From NCBI GenBank assembly GCA_021795795.1, contig JAJYPA010000231.1:1-11707 (forward strand): a stretch of 11,707 nt of DNA, given 5' to 3'. A model generated the notes under the pieces. It did no database searches and was not told the DNA's origin. It was given only the letters and a program-made list of their open reading frames with translations. The position numbers and the translations under genes were made by a program. Shown here piece after piece: positions 1 to 8,941 of the stretch; the first letter of the stretch is position 1, and every line of letters starts with the position of its first letter. The DNA is from Pseudomonadota bacterium. GTDB taxonomy: Bacteria; Pseudomonadota; Gammaproteobacteria; Halothiobacillales; Halothiobacillaceae.

Positions 1-64
1 CAAGTCGCCCCTCCATTGCCTGACAAGCTGTTTCCCCGGGCCTATGGGATAATGCGCGGTTCAT

Positions 65-90
65 AAAAAGCCCCCGCATCCTTGCGAGGG
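65..90 (-). terminator. Rho-independent terminator of the Cro-like gene
   Basis: Read on the minus strand, an 8-bp stem (CCCTCGCA pairing with TGCGGGGG, one G-T pair) closes a 4-nt loop (AGGA) and is followed by C and a run of five T. It lies 27 bp beyond the stop codon of the minus-strand Cro-like gene, so that gene is probably transcribed alone. A stem plus T-run is visible in the sequence; termination itself is inferred. Confidence 0.75.
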
Positions 91-116
91 AATGCCCATC
101 AAGGGAGGAGTGATGG

Positions 117-314
117 TTAATCATGGCCAAATAGATCGGGGCGAAGTTGCGACCGCGTAACAGCGCCTCGCGTTGCGCGTTCTATAGCAATAGCCTTATC
201 TACTGGTATTCCACGATGGCTCCAATGCGACACTGCCATGGGAACCACACCGAGGGCGCGCGCCAGCGCTGCTTGGCTGCCAAAATGCTCGATTGCCTTT
301 TGAAGTCCATTCAT
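117..314 (-). CDS. Cro/YdaS-like helix-turn-helix regulator
   Basis: A 65-aa DNA-binding protein of the YdaS/Cro antitoxin-like type. The N-terminus reads MNGLQKAIEHFG, followed by a helix-turn-helix of the form SQAALARALGV...AVSHWSHRGIP (about residues 13-36). The C-terminus, AVTRSQLRPDLF, is typical of this family. An ATG further upstream at 335 would add seven residues (MVVILRA), but it lies inside the operator palindrome and upstream of the predicted transcription start, so the ATG at 314 is chosen. The gene diverges from the S24 repressor and is followed by its own terminator, the usual arrangement of a Cro/CI switch. Its likely role is to repress the repressor gene from the shared operators; that role is inferred from family and layout. 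Confidence 0.85.
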   Translation of the reverse strand: MNGLQKAIEHFGSQAALARALGVVPMAVSHWSHRGIPVDKAIAIERATRGAVTRSQLRPDLFGHD

Positions 315-321
315 GGCCCTA

Positions 322-344
322 AGTATAACCACCATGGTTATACT
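322..344. promoter_or_regulatory. Operator palindrome of the divergent switch
   Basis: A perfect 9-bp inverted repeat, AGTATAACC (322-330) and GGTTATACT (336-344), with a 5-bp spacer (ACCAT). It fills the spacer and -10 region of the minus-strand promoter, so bound protein would block transcription of the Cro-like gene. A weaker copy may follow at 342-364: its right half GGTTATTCC matches 7 of 9 and its left half 5 of 9. The two centres would be 20 bp apart, about two helical turns. The expected ligand is the S24 repressor, the Cro-like protein, or both. Confidence 0.75.
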
Positions 345-349
345 GTCAA
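322..349 (-). promoter_or_regulatory. Promoter of the Cro-like gene, nearly leaderless transcript
   Basis: On the minus strand there is a perfect -35 hexamer TTGACA (349-344), a 16-nt spacer and a -10 hexamer TATACT (327-322, 5 of 6 matches). A start about 7 nt downstream of the -10 falls near 315, next to the ATG at 314, so the mRNA would have almost no 5' leader. The only purine-rich stretch before the ATG (AGGG, 320-317) is too close to act as a normal ribosome binding site. The hexamers are seen; promoter activity and leaderless translation are inferred. Confidence 0.7.
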
Positions 350-397
350 CATTGCGGTTATTCCCCTGAATGCGGAAAGACTAGATGCTATCCGGCT

Positions 398-1114
398 ATG
401 GCCAAATCAAAGGAGCTAACTGGGTCGGCAAATGCGTTTCGCTTTCTGGAGACGGAAAGGCTACGTCGTCACCTCTCAAAGCGCGAATACGCCTTAGAGG
501 TCCTTAAGCTTAAAAATCCGCAGCTATATCGTCATTGGGAGCAGAGGGGAGTGCCTCTCGCCAATTTGACAAAGCTCGCGAAATGCCTAGGTGGCGTGTC
601 GGTCGAAGAACTAGAAGCTGGACAACGATTACCCAAGGACGCTTCCACGACAGCGCGCGACGCATTTACATCATCCAACCAAACGACCGTTGACCAAGAT
701 GTTTACCGAGGATCGAGCCCCAAAGCATCCTTAATCCCTCTCTTCACCTGGGCCCAGGTGAGAGATTGGCATGAAACGAGTGACATCCACTCCTCGATCA
801 CAATGCTAGAGCATGTGGCGGTTGTCGGCACGTTCGGATCACGCACCTTTGGGCTCCATGTGTGCGGTGATGCCATGGAGCCAGCCTTCCGGGAGGGAGA
901 TACGATCATTGTCGATCCCGATCGTGTGCCCAAGGGCGGGGATTACGTCATCGTGATCGGCAAACCTTCGGCGGAGCCTACATTTAAGCAATTGATCATC
1001 GAGGTGAATGATCAACGATACCTCAAACCCGCGAACCGGCGGTATCCGCTTGTCCCGGTTACCCAGGAGATGACGATCGTGGGGGTCGTGGTAATGAAGA
1101 TGCGGGTGTATTGA
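398..1114 (+). CDS. CI/LexA-like S24 repressor lacking the catalytic serine
   Basis: A 238-aa phage-type repressor. The N-terminal third contains an XRE-like helix-turn-helix (about residues 22-75, including LSKREYALEVL, YRHWEQRGVP and LAKCLGGVSVEEL). The C-terminal half (about 112-238) is an S24/LexA-fold dimerisation and self-cleavage domain. The family motif G-[DS]-S-M-x-P reads GDAMEP here, so the nucleophilic Ser is Ala159 (codon GCC, one base from TCC). The general-base Lys is kept at Lys197, 38 residues later, the usual spacing. No Ala-Gly cleavage pair is evident in the linker. RecA-stimulated self-cleavage is therefore unlikely. No good Shine-Dalgarno precedes the ATG; it is chosen because no other in-frame start lies nearby. 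The gene ends 38 nt before hsdM, so it probably leads the restriction operon. Its GC content looks lower than that of hsdM. Confidence 0.88.
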   Translation: MAKSKELTGSANAFRFLETERLRRHLSKREYALEVLKLKNPQLYRHWEQRGVPLANLTKLAKCLGGVSVEELEAGQRLPKDASTTARDAFTSSNQTTVDQDVYRGSSPKASLIPLFTWAQVRDWHETSDIHSSITMLEHVAVVGTFGSRTFGLHVCGDAMEPAFREGDTIIVDPDRVPKGGDYVIVIGKPSAEPTFKQLIIEVNDQRYLKPANRRYPLVPVTQEMTIVGVVVMKMRVY

Positions 1115-1152
1115 GGGGATGGAGAATAAGCTAACCCACAAGGATAAAAAGC

Positions 1153-2692
<1,540 letters not shown>

Positions 2693-2703
<11 letters not shown>

Positions 2704-4021
2704 GTGGCGGGAGCGCACGCTCGGTGACGTGACCGACTGGTCTTCAGGTGGAACGCCTCCCAAAAGCAATCCCGCATTTTGGGGTGGTGGTATTCCTTGG
2801 ATAAGCGCCAGTTCCATGAAAACTGGACGTCTGGCAGATTCGGATAGGACGCTCACGCCTGAAGGTTTGAAGAAAGGAAGTAGGCTCGCAAGAAAAGGTG
2901 ATGTGCTTCTGTTGGTACGGGGTAGTGAACTTCACAAGCGTATTCCTGTTGGAATCGCGTCACGAGACGTTTCTTTTAACCAAGATGTAAAAGCCTTACG
3001 TGCGAAGGACGATCTTGTTGAGGATTTTTTGTACTACTGGTTAGCTGGCAATGAAACAGTGCTGCTGTCGAAGGTGGAGAATACAGGTATTGGTGCCGGC
3101 AAGCTGGATACGAATGTGCTCAAGAGTTTGCCATTTCCCATTCCACCGCCAGCCGAACAACGCGCCATCGCTCACATCCTCGGCACGCTGGACGACAAAA
3201 TCGAACTCAACCGCAGGCAGAACGAAACCCTGGAGGCGATGGCACGTACCCTGTTCAGGGCTTGGTTCGTGGACTTCGAACCCGTACGCGCCAAGATGGA
3301 AGGCCGTTGGAGGCGCGGCCAATCCCTGCCCGGCCTACCCGCGCACTTCTACGACCTTTTCCCCGATCGACTCGTTGAATCAGAATTTGGGGAGACTCCG
3401 GAGGGGTGGCGTCATTCGACGATTGGCGAAGAAGTGACGGTCTGCGGCGGGTCTACGCCCAGCACAAAAGAACCGGAATTTTGGGAAGGTGGGCAACACT
3501 GCTGGGCAACGCCCAAAGACCTGTCCGCCCTGAAGTTTCCCGTTTTGCTGGACACGGATCGAAAGATTACGAATGCCGGCCTTGCAAAGATCAGTTCGGG
3601 CCTCTTGCCAGTCGGCACGGTGTTGCTCTCTTCACGGGCGCCAATCGGCTATTTGGCGATTGCCGAAGTTCCTACAGCGATCAACCAAGGCTTCATTGCG
3701 ATGAAATGTGATGGCGCTCTGCCAAATGTCTTCGTGCTGCCGTGGTGCAGGGAAAGCATGGATGCCATCGTCGGTAACGCCAACGGCTCGACGTTCCAGG
3801 AAATCAGCAAAAGCAATTTCCGACCACTTCGCGTCGTAGTTCCTTCCGACCCGGTGCTGACAAGTTTCACAAGGTCGGCTGGCCCCCTTTATCGACAGCT
3901 GGCGGAAAACGAACGTGAGTCCCGCTCCCTCGCCCAGCTCCGCGACACACTGCTGCCCAAGCTGATCTCCGGCGAACTACGCGTTCCGGATGCCGAGCGT
4001 ATCGTCGGAGCGGCGGTATGA
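2693..4021 (+). CDS. hsdS: Type I restriction-modification specificity subunit HsdS
   Basis: A 442-aa specificity subunit with the usual two-half plan. TRD1 spans roughly residues 1-149 (WRERTLGDV...[20 protein letters not shown]). A first conserved helical spacer starts at [20 protein letters not shown] (residue 151). TRD2 spans roughly 235-385 ([16 protein letters not shown]), and a second conserved helix ends in [14 protein letters not shown] near the C-terminus. Two different TRDs separated by a fixed spacer imply a bipartite, asymmetric recognition site, which cannot be read from sequence. The ATG at 2693 is preferred to an in-frame TTG at 2687 because AGGGG sits 7 nt upstream of it. TRD1 is about 46% GC (2821-3060) against about 62% in the conserved spacer (3181-3360), a sign of TRD exchange. 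The stop overlaps the next start as ATGA. Confidence 0.96.
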
Positions 4022-4764
4022 CCTTGGATTGGTGCCCTGGCATCCGCGAGGCCTGCGGGTATTGGCGTGACGCGCCGATGTTGCAGCAAACCCTCGAGGC
4101 GATGGAGCGCAATCTGGATCAGAACAACGATGCATGCATCGACTGCGCCAAGGCCGTAGTCGAGGTGGTGTGTCGCGTTGTGGTGGAGAGTTTCCACACC
4201 CAGAAAGCCCCGCTCAAGCCCACGCAAGAGACGCCCTCGCTATCAGACTGGCTGACCGCAGCAATTCGCGCCCTCAAGTTGGGCGACGTGCGTGATGACC
4301 GGTTCAAGAAGCTGGTATCCAGCCATCACAAGCTGGCCGAGGCGCTGAATGATCTGCGCAACAAGGCTGGCCCTGCGAGCCACGGCAAAGATCCGTATCT
4401 GGAACGGTTGGCAGAACACCACCGCCGCAGTGCGGTTCTGGCGGCCGATGCCATCGTGACCTTTCTACATCAGGCCTATCTGGATGCGCAGCTCGACCCA
4501 ATCTGTTCCCGCGAACCGTGGGAGCGGTTTGCTCAGGACAACGCGCTAATCGACGCGCATGTGGGACTGGCGGTGGACGCCGAGGATGGCGACTCCCCGA
4601 CCTTGCGCTTCCTGCTGCCGGGCGGTGATGAGCTACCCATCAATATCGAAGTGAGCCGTCTGCTCTACCAACTGGATCGGGACGCCTATGTGGAGGCGTT
4701 GAACGCTGCGCGCGGGGCACCGGCCCCGACTGTGGAGCCCGTCGAAGAACAAGGAGAATCGTAA
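4018..4764 (+). CDS. Abortive-infection-like protein (Abi_C-like) inside the hsd operon
   Basis: A 248-aa soluble, mostly helical protein. Residues about 105-150 contain [20 protein letters not shown], resembling the conserved LRNKxGxxHG signature of the Abi_C (abortive infection C-terminal) family, followed by a helix rich in Ala and His. The N-terminal half ([30 protein letters not shown]) fits the helical region that usually precedes this domain. It starts within ATGA at the hsdS stop, has GGAG 7 nt upstream, and ends in TAATG shared with hsdR, so it is tightly coupled to both restriction genes. Genes of this type do occur inside type I operons. A role as an RM accessory or as a backup abortive-infection effector is inferred from family and position, and the catalytic activity, if any, is unknown. 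Confidence 0.75.
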   Translation: MTLDWCPGIREACGYWRDAPMLQQTLEAMERNLDQNNDACIDCAKAVVEVVCRVVVESFHTQKAPLKPTQETPSLSDWLTAAIRALKLGDVRDDRFKKLVSSHHKLAEALNDLRNKAGPASHGKDPYLERLAEHHRRSAVLAADAIVTFLHQAYLDAQLDPICSREPWERFAQDNALIDAHVGLAVDAEDGDSPTLRFLLPGGDELPINIEVSRLLYQLDRDAYVEALNAARGAPAPTVEPVEEQGES

Positions 4765-7700
4765 TGGCGTTTCTGTCGGAGGCCGAAGTCGAAAGCGCAT
4801 CGCTGGATCAACTGCGCGCGCTCGATTATAGCATCGAGCGTGAGGAGGATATCGGCCCCGACGGACACCGACCGGAGCGCGAGAGTCACAATGAGGTCGT
4901 GCTCAAGAAGCGGTTTGAGGACGCCGTAACGCGCCTGAATCCTAATCTGCCATTGGAGGCGCGTCAAGATGCCGTGCGACGCGTGATGCAGTCCGAGCTA
5001 CCCTCGCTGCTCGAAGAAAACCGCCGCATCCACAAGCTGATGACGGAAGGCGTGGACGTCGAGTACTACGCCGACGACGGCACGCTGACTGCAGGCAAAA
5101 TCGCGCTCATCGACTTCGAGCATCCCGAGCAGAACGATTGGTTGGCAGTGAGCCAATTCGCGGTGATCAACGGCCAGAACAACCGGCGACCCGACCTGGT
5201 GGTGTTCGTAAACGGATTGCCGCTGGCCGTGATCGAACTGAAGGCACCGGGTAGTGCCGGGGCGCATCTATTGGGTGCGTTCAACCAATTGCAGACCTAC
5301 AAGCAGCAGATTCCCGCGCTGTTCAATACCAACGCCTTGCTGGTGACGTCGGACGGTATCACGGCACGGGTGGGGTCGCTCTCCGCTGACCTTGAGCGCT
5401 TCATGCCTTGGCGCACCACTGACGGCACGGCGGTTGCACCGAGGGGAGCCCCGGAAATCTCGACACTGATCGAGGGCGTGTTCGAGCACCGCCGCCTACT
5501 CGATCTGCTCTGTCACTTCACGGTCTTCGGCGAAACCGGTTCCGGGCTTGCCAAAATCATCGCAGGCTATCACCAGTTCCACGCGGTGCGACACGCCGTC
5601 AAGAGCACGGTGACTGCGTCCTCGCCGGAGGGCAATCAACGAGTCGGGGTCATCTGGCACACCCAGGGATCCGGCAAAAGCCTGCTGATGGCGTTCTACG
5701 CGGGACTACTGGTCAAACACCCGGCAATGGCCAACCCGACACTGGTGCTGCTGACCGACCGGAACGACCTCGATGACCAGCTCTTCTCGACGTTCTCGAT
5801 GTGCCGCGACCTGATTCGGCAGACGCCGGTGCAGGCCGAAAGCCGCGAAGATCTGCAGAAGATGTTGGGCCGGGCATCCGGCGGCGTGATTTTCACGACC
5901 TTGCAGAAGTTTGGTGAGATCACGGAGCCACTCACCACACGGCGCAATGTGGTCGTCATCGCGGATGAAGCCCACCGCAGTCAATACGGCTTCAAGGCCA
6001 AAGTGGACGCGAAGACCGGCGAAATTTCCTATGGTTTCGCCAAGTACGTGCGGGATGCCCTGCCGAACGCATCCTTCATCGGTTTTACCGGTACACCCAT
6101 CGAAGCCGATGACGTCAACACCCCGGCGGTATTCGGCAACTATATCGATGTCTACGACATCAGCCGTGCGGTCGAGGATGGTGCGACCGTGCCAATCTAC
6201 TACGAATCGCGACTGGCGCGCATTGAACTGGACGAGGACGAGAAGCCGAATATCGACGCCCTGGTCGACGAACTAACTGAGGAGGATTCCGAAGCTGATC
6301 AGGAGCGCTTCAAGGAAAAGTGGTCCACGGTCGAGGCCTTAGTCGGCAGCGACAAGCGCCTGGCACTGGTGGCCAACGACATTGTCACCCACTTGGAGAA
6401 TCGCGTGGCGGCTCTCGATGGCAAAGCGATGGTCGTGTGCATGAGCCGCCGCATTTGTGTGAAGCTCTACGACGAGATTATCAAGCTGCGCCCGGACTGG
6501 CACAACGCCGACGATAACATGGGCTCGGTCAAGATCGTGATGACGGGGGCCGCGAGCGATCCACAGGAGTGGCAGCAGCACATCGGCAACAAGACCCGGC
6601 GCGATCTGCTGGCCAAGCGCGCCCGCAATCCCCAAGATCCTCTGAAGCTCATAATCGTCCGCGATATGTGGCTCACCGGTTTTGATGCGCCCTGCATACA
6701 CACGATGTACGTGGACAAGCCGATGAAAGGACATAGCCTTATGCAGGCGATTGCGCGTGTGAATCGGGTGTTCCGCGACAAGCCAGCCGGTCTGATCGTC
6801 GATTACATCGGCATCGCACAGAACCTAAAATCCGCTCTGCAGAAGTACTCAAAAAGCGACCAGGAAAACACCGGTGTCGACGAAGCGCAGGCCATCGCGA
6901 TGATGATGGAGAAATACGAGGTCGTGCGCGATATGTACCATGGCTTCGACTACGCCTCCGCGCTGACCGGGACGCCACAAGAACGCTTGGCAATGATGGC
7001 GGGAGCCATTGAGTGGATTCTCGACCTGCAACAAAAACTGGCGGCGAAAGAAAAGACCAAGGAGGCCAAGAGGGATGCTCATCGCCGTTACCAGGACGCC
7101 GTGCTGGCTCTGTCCAAGGCGTTCGCCCTGGCATCCGCCTCCGATGAGGCCCAAGCAATCCGCGAGGAAGTCGGTTTCTTCCAGGCGATCCGTGCCGCGC
7201 TGGTTAAGAGTAGCACCGGTTCTGGGGTCGCCCAGCAAGAGCGTGAATTGGCAATCCAGCAGATCATCAGTCGCGCGGTTATCTCGACCGAGATCGTGGA
7301 CATCTTGGCAGCGGCCGGCATCAAAAGCCCGGATATCTCCATTCTCTCCGACGAGTTCCTCGCCGAAGTTCAGCAAATGGAGCGTAAAAACCTCGCACTG
7401 GAGGCGTTACGCAAGCTGATAAACGACAGCATACGCTCGCGAAGCAAGACTAACGTGGTACAGGCGAAGGCCTTCTCGGAACGACTGGAAGACGCCGTAG
7501 CACGCTATCATGCCAACGCCATCACCACCGCCGAGGTATTGGAAGAGCTGATTCAACTGGCCAAGGACATTCGTGCGGCCCGTCAGCGCGGCGAAGAGGC
7601 CGGGTTATCCGACGAGGAGATCGCCTTCTACGATGCGCTGGCGGAAAACTTAAGCGCCGTGCAGGTAATGGGCGATGACAAGCTGCGAGTCATCGCGCAT

Positions 7701-7907
7701 GAATTACTGGTAAGCCTACGCGAGAACGTGTCAGTGGATTGGGCGCGTCGCGATTCCGCACGCGCAAGGATGCGCGTTCTTGTGAAACGCATCCTGCGAA
7801 AGTATGGTTATCCGCCGGATTTGCAAGATTCTGCGGTGCAGACAGTGTTGCAACAAGCAGAAGCGCTGTCGTTCGGATGGTCAGCACCACATCGGGCAAT
7901 GGCCTGA
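4764..7907 (+). CDS. hsdR: Type I restriction endonuclease subunit HsdR
   Basis: A 1047-aa motor and nuclease subunit that translocates and cuts unmodified DNA as part of the HsdR2M2S complex. The N-terminal PD-(D/E)xK nuclease has Asp144 and Glu158-Leu-Lys160. The SF2 helicase core has Walker A GSGKS (302-306), DEAH (401-404), motif III GFTGTP (440-445), motif V WLTGFDAP (636-643) and motif [10 protein letters not shown] (661-668). The C-terminal part, from about 720, is a helical region that docks to HsdM. All key residues are present and the length matches EcoR124I HsdR (about 1040 aa). AAGGAG (4751-4756) lies 7 nt before the ATG, which shares one base with the preceding stop. It is the last gene of the operon; no clear terminator follows, and a 46-bp repeat element begins 19 nt after the stop. 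Confidence 0.97.
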   Translation: MAFLSEAEVESASLDQLRALDYSIEREEDIGPDGHRPERESHNEVVLKKRFEDAVTRLNPNLPLEARQDAVRRVMQSELPSLLEENRRIHKLMTEGVDVEYYADDGTLTAGKIALIDFEHPEQNDWLAVSQFAVINGQNNRRPDLVVFVNGLPLAVIELKAPGSAGAHLLGAFNQLQTYKQQIPALFNTNALLVTSDGITARVGSLSADLERFMPWRTTDGTAVAPRGAPEISTLIEGVFEHRRLLDLLCHFTVFGETGSGLAKIIAGYHQFHAVRHAVKSTVTASSPEGNQRVGVIWHTQGSGKSLLMAFYAGLLVKHPAMANPTLVLLTDRNDLDDQLFSTFSMCRDLIRQTPVQAESREDLQKMLGRASGGVIFTTLQKFGEITEPLTTRRNVVVIADEAHRSQYGFKAKVDAKTGEISYGFAKYVRDALPNASFIGFTGTPIEADDVNTPAVFGNYIDVYDISRAVEDGATVPIYYESRLARIELDEDEKPNIDALVDELTEEDSEADQERFKEKWSTVEALVGSDKRLALVANDIVTHLENRVAALDGKAMVVCMSRRICVKLYDEIIKLRPDWHNADDNMGSVKIVMTGAASDPQEWQQHIGNKTRRDLLAKRARNPQDPLKLIIVRDMWLTGFDAPCIHTMYVDKPMKGHSLMQAIARVNRVFRDKPAGLIVDYIGIAQNLKSALQKYSKSDQENTGVDEAQAIAMMMEKYEVVRDMYHGFDYASALTGTPQERLAMMAGAIEWILDLQQKLAAKEKTKEAKRDAHRRYQDAVLALSKAFALASASDEAQAIREEVGFFQAIRAALVKSSTGSGVAQQERELAIQQIISRAVISTEIVDILAAAGIKSPDISILSDEFLAEVQQMERKNLALEALRKLINDSIRSRSKTNVVQAKAFSERLEDAVARYHANAITTAEVLEELIQLAKDIRAARQRGEEAGLSDEEIAFYDALAENLSAVQVMGDDKLRVIAHELLVSLRENVSVDWARRDSARARMRVLVKRILRKYGYPPDLQDSAVQTVLQQAEALSFGWSAPHRAMA

Positions 7908-7926
7908 CACGTACTCCCACAAACCG

Positions 7927-7972
7927 CTTACGCAAGCCCAATACCCCCTTACCCACGCGAAAGCCTGGAGAC
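7927..7972. repeat. Direct repeat, left copy, 46 bp
   Basis: The sequence from TTACGCAAGCCCAATACCCC to GAAAGCCTGGAGACC recurs at 10947-10993. The two copies differ by one C in the C-run and three G/A changes, about 43 of 47 aligned positions identical. It begins 19 bp after the hsdR stop. Similarity ends sharply after AGACC on the right and after TTACG on the left. It could be an attachment-like boundary, a target-site relic, or one member of an interspersed intergenic repeat family. Confidence 0.85.
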
Positions 7973-8020
7973 CCATTGAGATTAGCTACGTGACCGTATA
8001 GAGTTTCACCGTACCGTGCT

Positions 8021-8047
8021 TGGACACAATAATCGCAGACGTATACC
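8021..8047 (+). promoter_or_regulatory. Weak candidate promoter of the two-gene cassette
   Basis: TGGACA (8021-8026, 5 of 6 matches to a -35) is followed after 15 nt by TATACC (8042-8047, 4 of 6 matches to a -10). The spacer is short. It lies about 85 bp before the likely start of the first cassette gene, in a 224-bp gap (7908-8131) that otherwise holds only the direct-repeat copy. Nothing stronger is visible in this gap. Confidence 0.3.
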
Positions 8048-8131
8048 TTGGGACTTCAGTTACTATGACGAGTCGCGGAGGTGCGCGCGTGGCTCAACCA
8101 TTCTCTAACATGCAGGGGCGCTCGTGTTTGC

Positions 8132-8941
8132 ATGACCGAAAGGCGAATAGAAGAACGTCTATGTGAGCAGCAATCAGCGACAATGAGCCATATTGCACGA
8201 CTGGTATGCGGCAACGATGACTGTCAAGGAACGGCTAAGATTGCCTTAATCCAGCTTTCTTCGTCTATTGAACGTTTTGCGACAATGGCCATGGGATTTA
8301 TAGAGAGCGCTGCATCAACTGAGGCTCAAAGCTTTGGGCCATTATGTGCCCGCGTTGTCCTTGAAAATTCGTGCGCGGCCATGCTTGGGCGTTTCGACCC
8401 ATTTCGAATGCTTTATCTAAGCGAGTTCCAGGCTCAACCTGAGTATGAACATGGAAAACGCGCTCGTTCCGCCTTCAGCTGGTTCGGAGACGTAATGCCG
8501 GATGATAAGCCTACCCAGCCTCTCTGGAGTATAGAGAACGATATGCCGAAGATTAGTAGGGCCCTATTTTCGAGGCATCTCGAGCACATATACTGGAAAC
8601 CGGCCGTGAAGAATATGCTTGACTTCGTAACAGCACGCCCGGCAGGGTCAACAGACCCCATGTATACTGAGTTATTGTCACTTGATCCGGAACGCTACAT
8701 AAAGGAAACGCAGGGGCGAAGTGCTCAACTCTATTCAACACTCTCGAAAGCGATACATTGGGAATTTTTTACGAGTGCACTACTCTTCGACGAAGTGACC
8801 GTAAAGTCGACAATCCGAGACACACTCGTGCTTGTCAGTTGCCTAGGGCTAGTCTCACATTTTGTACCAACGGCCTACTCTTCCTTAAAGCCGGACGAAG
8901 CTCTAGAACACTACATTTTGTTCAGGAAGCTTGTACCTTGA
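8132..8941 (+). CDS. Unrecognised helical protein, partner of the ATPase
   Basis: A 269-aa protein that I do not recognise. It has no signal peptide, no convincing membrane segment and looks mostly helical. Distinctive stretches are ARVVLENSCAAMLGRFDPF (residues 73-91), FQAQPEYEHGKRARSAFSWFGDV (99-121), LEHIYWKP (150-157) and LYSTLSKAIHWEFF (200-213). The Arg74-x3-Glu78 pair and the later Ser205-x3-His209-x-Glu211 recall the spaced Arg/His residues of HEPN-like helical bundles, but there is no clear R-x4-6-H motif. The open frame extends up to a GTG at 8081, but that GTG touches its only Shine-Dalgarno; the ATG at 8132 is preferred (AGGGG 13 nt upstream, imperfect), and 8183 is another option. 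It overlaps the ATPase gene start, so the two products probably act together. Its GC content is visibly lower than that of the hsd genes. Confidence 0.7.
   Translation: MTERRIEERLCEQQSATMSHIARLVCGNDDCQGTAKIALIQLSSSIERFATMAMGFIESAASTEAQSFGPLCARVVLENSCAAMLGRFDPFRMLYLSEFQAQPEYEHGKRARSAFSWFGDVMPDDKPTQPLWSIENDMPKISRALFSRHLEHIYWKPAVKNMLDFVTARPAGSTDPMYTELLSLDPERYIKETQGRSAQLYSTLSKAIHWEFFTSALLFDEVTVKSTIRDTLVLVSCLGLVSHFVPTAYSSLKPDEALEHYILFRKLVP

Noticed and set aside
1..66. A plus-strand frame open from the window edge, ending in TAA at 64-66, and an ATG frame on the minus strand from 62 to the edge
   Set aside because: Only about 21 codons each, no recognisable motif, no good ribosome binding site, and they contradict each other.
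7739..8001. Frames of 65-84 aa overlapping the hsdR end and the left repeat
   Set aside because: They are out-of-frame readings of hsdR. The peptide shared with 10687-10989 (LRKPNTPL) comes from the DNA repeat, not from conserved coding sequence.
8064..8165. A 33-codon frame starting at ATG 8064 upstream of the first cassette gene, a possible leader peptide
   Set aside because: No Shine-Dalgarno precedes it and the peptide shows no attenuation or stalling features.
8758..8937. A longer 562-aa form of the ATPase beginning at TTG 8758
   Set aside because: The extra 60 residues would overlap the preceding gene for 180 bp, lack a ribosome binding site and show no family similarity, whereas TTG 8938 has AGGAAG at ideal spacing.
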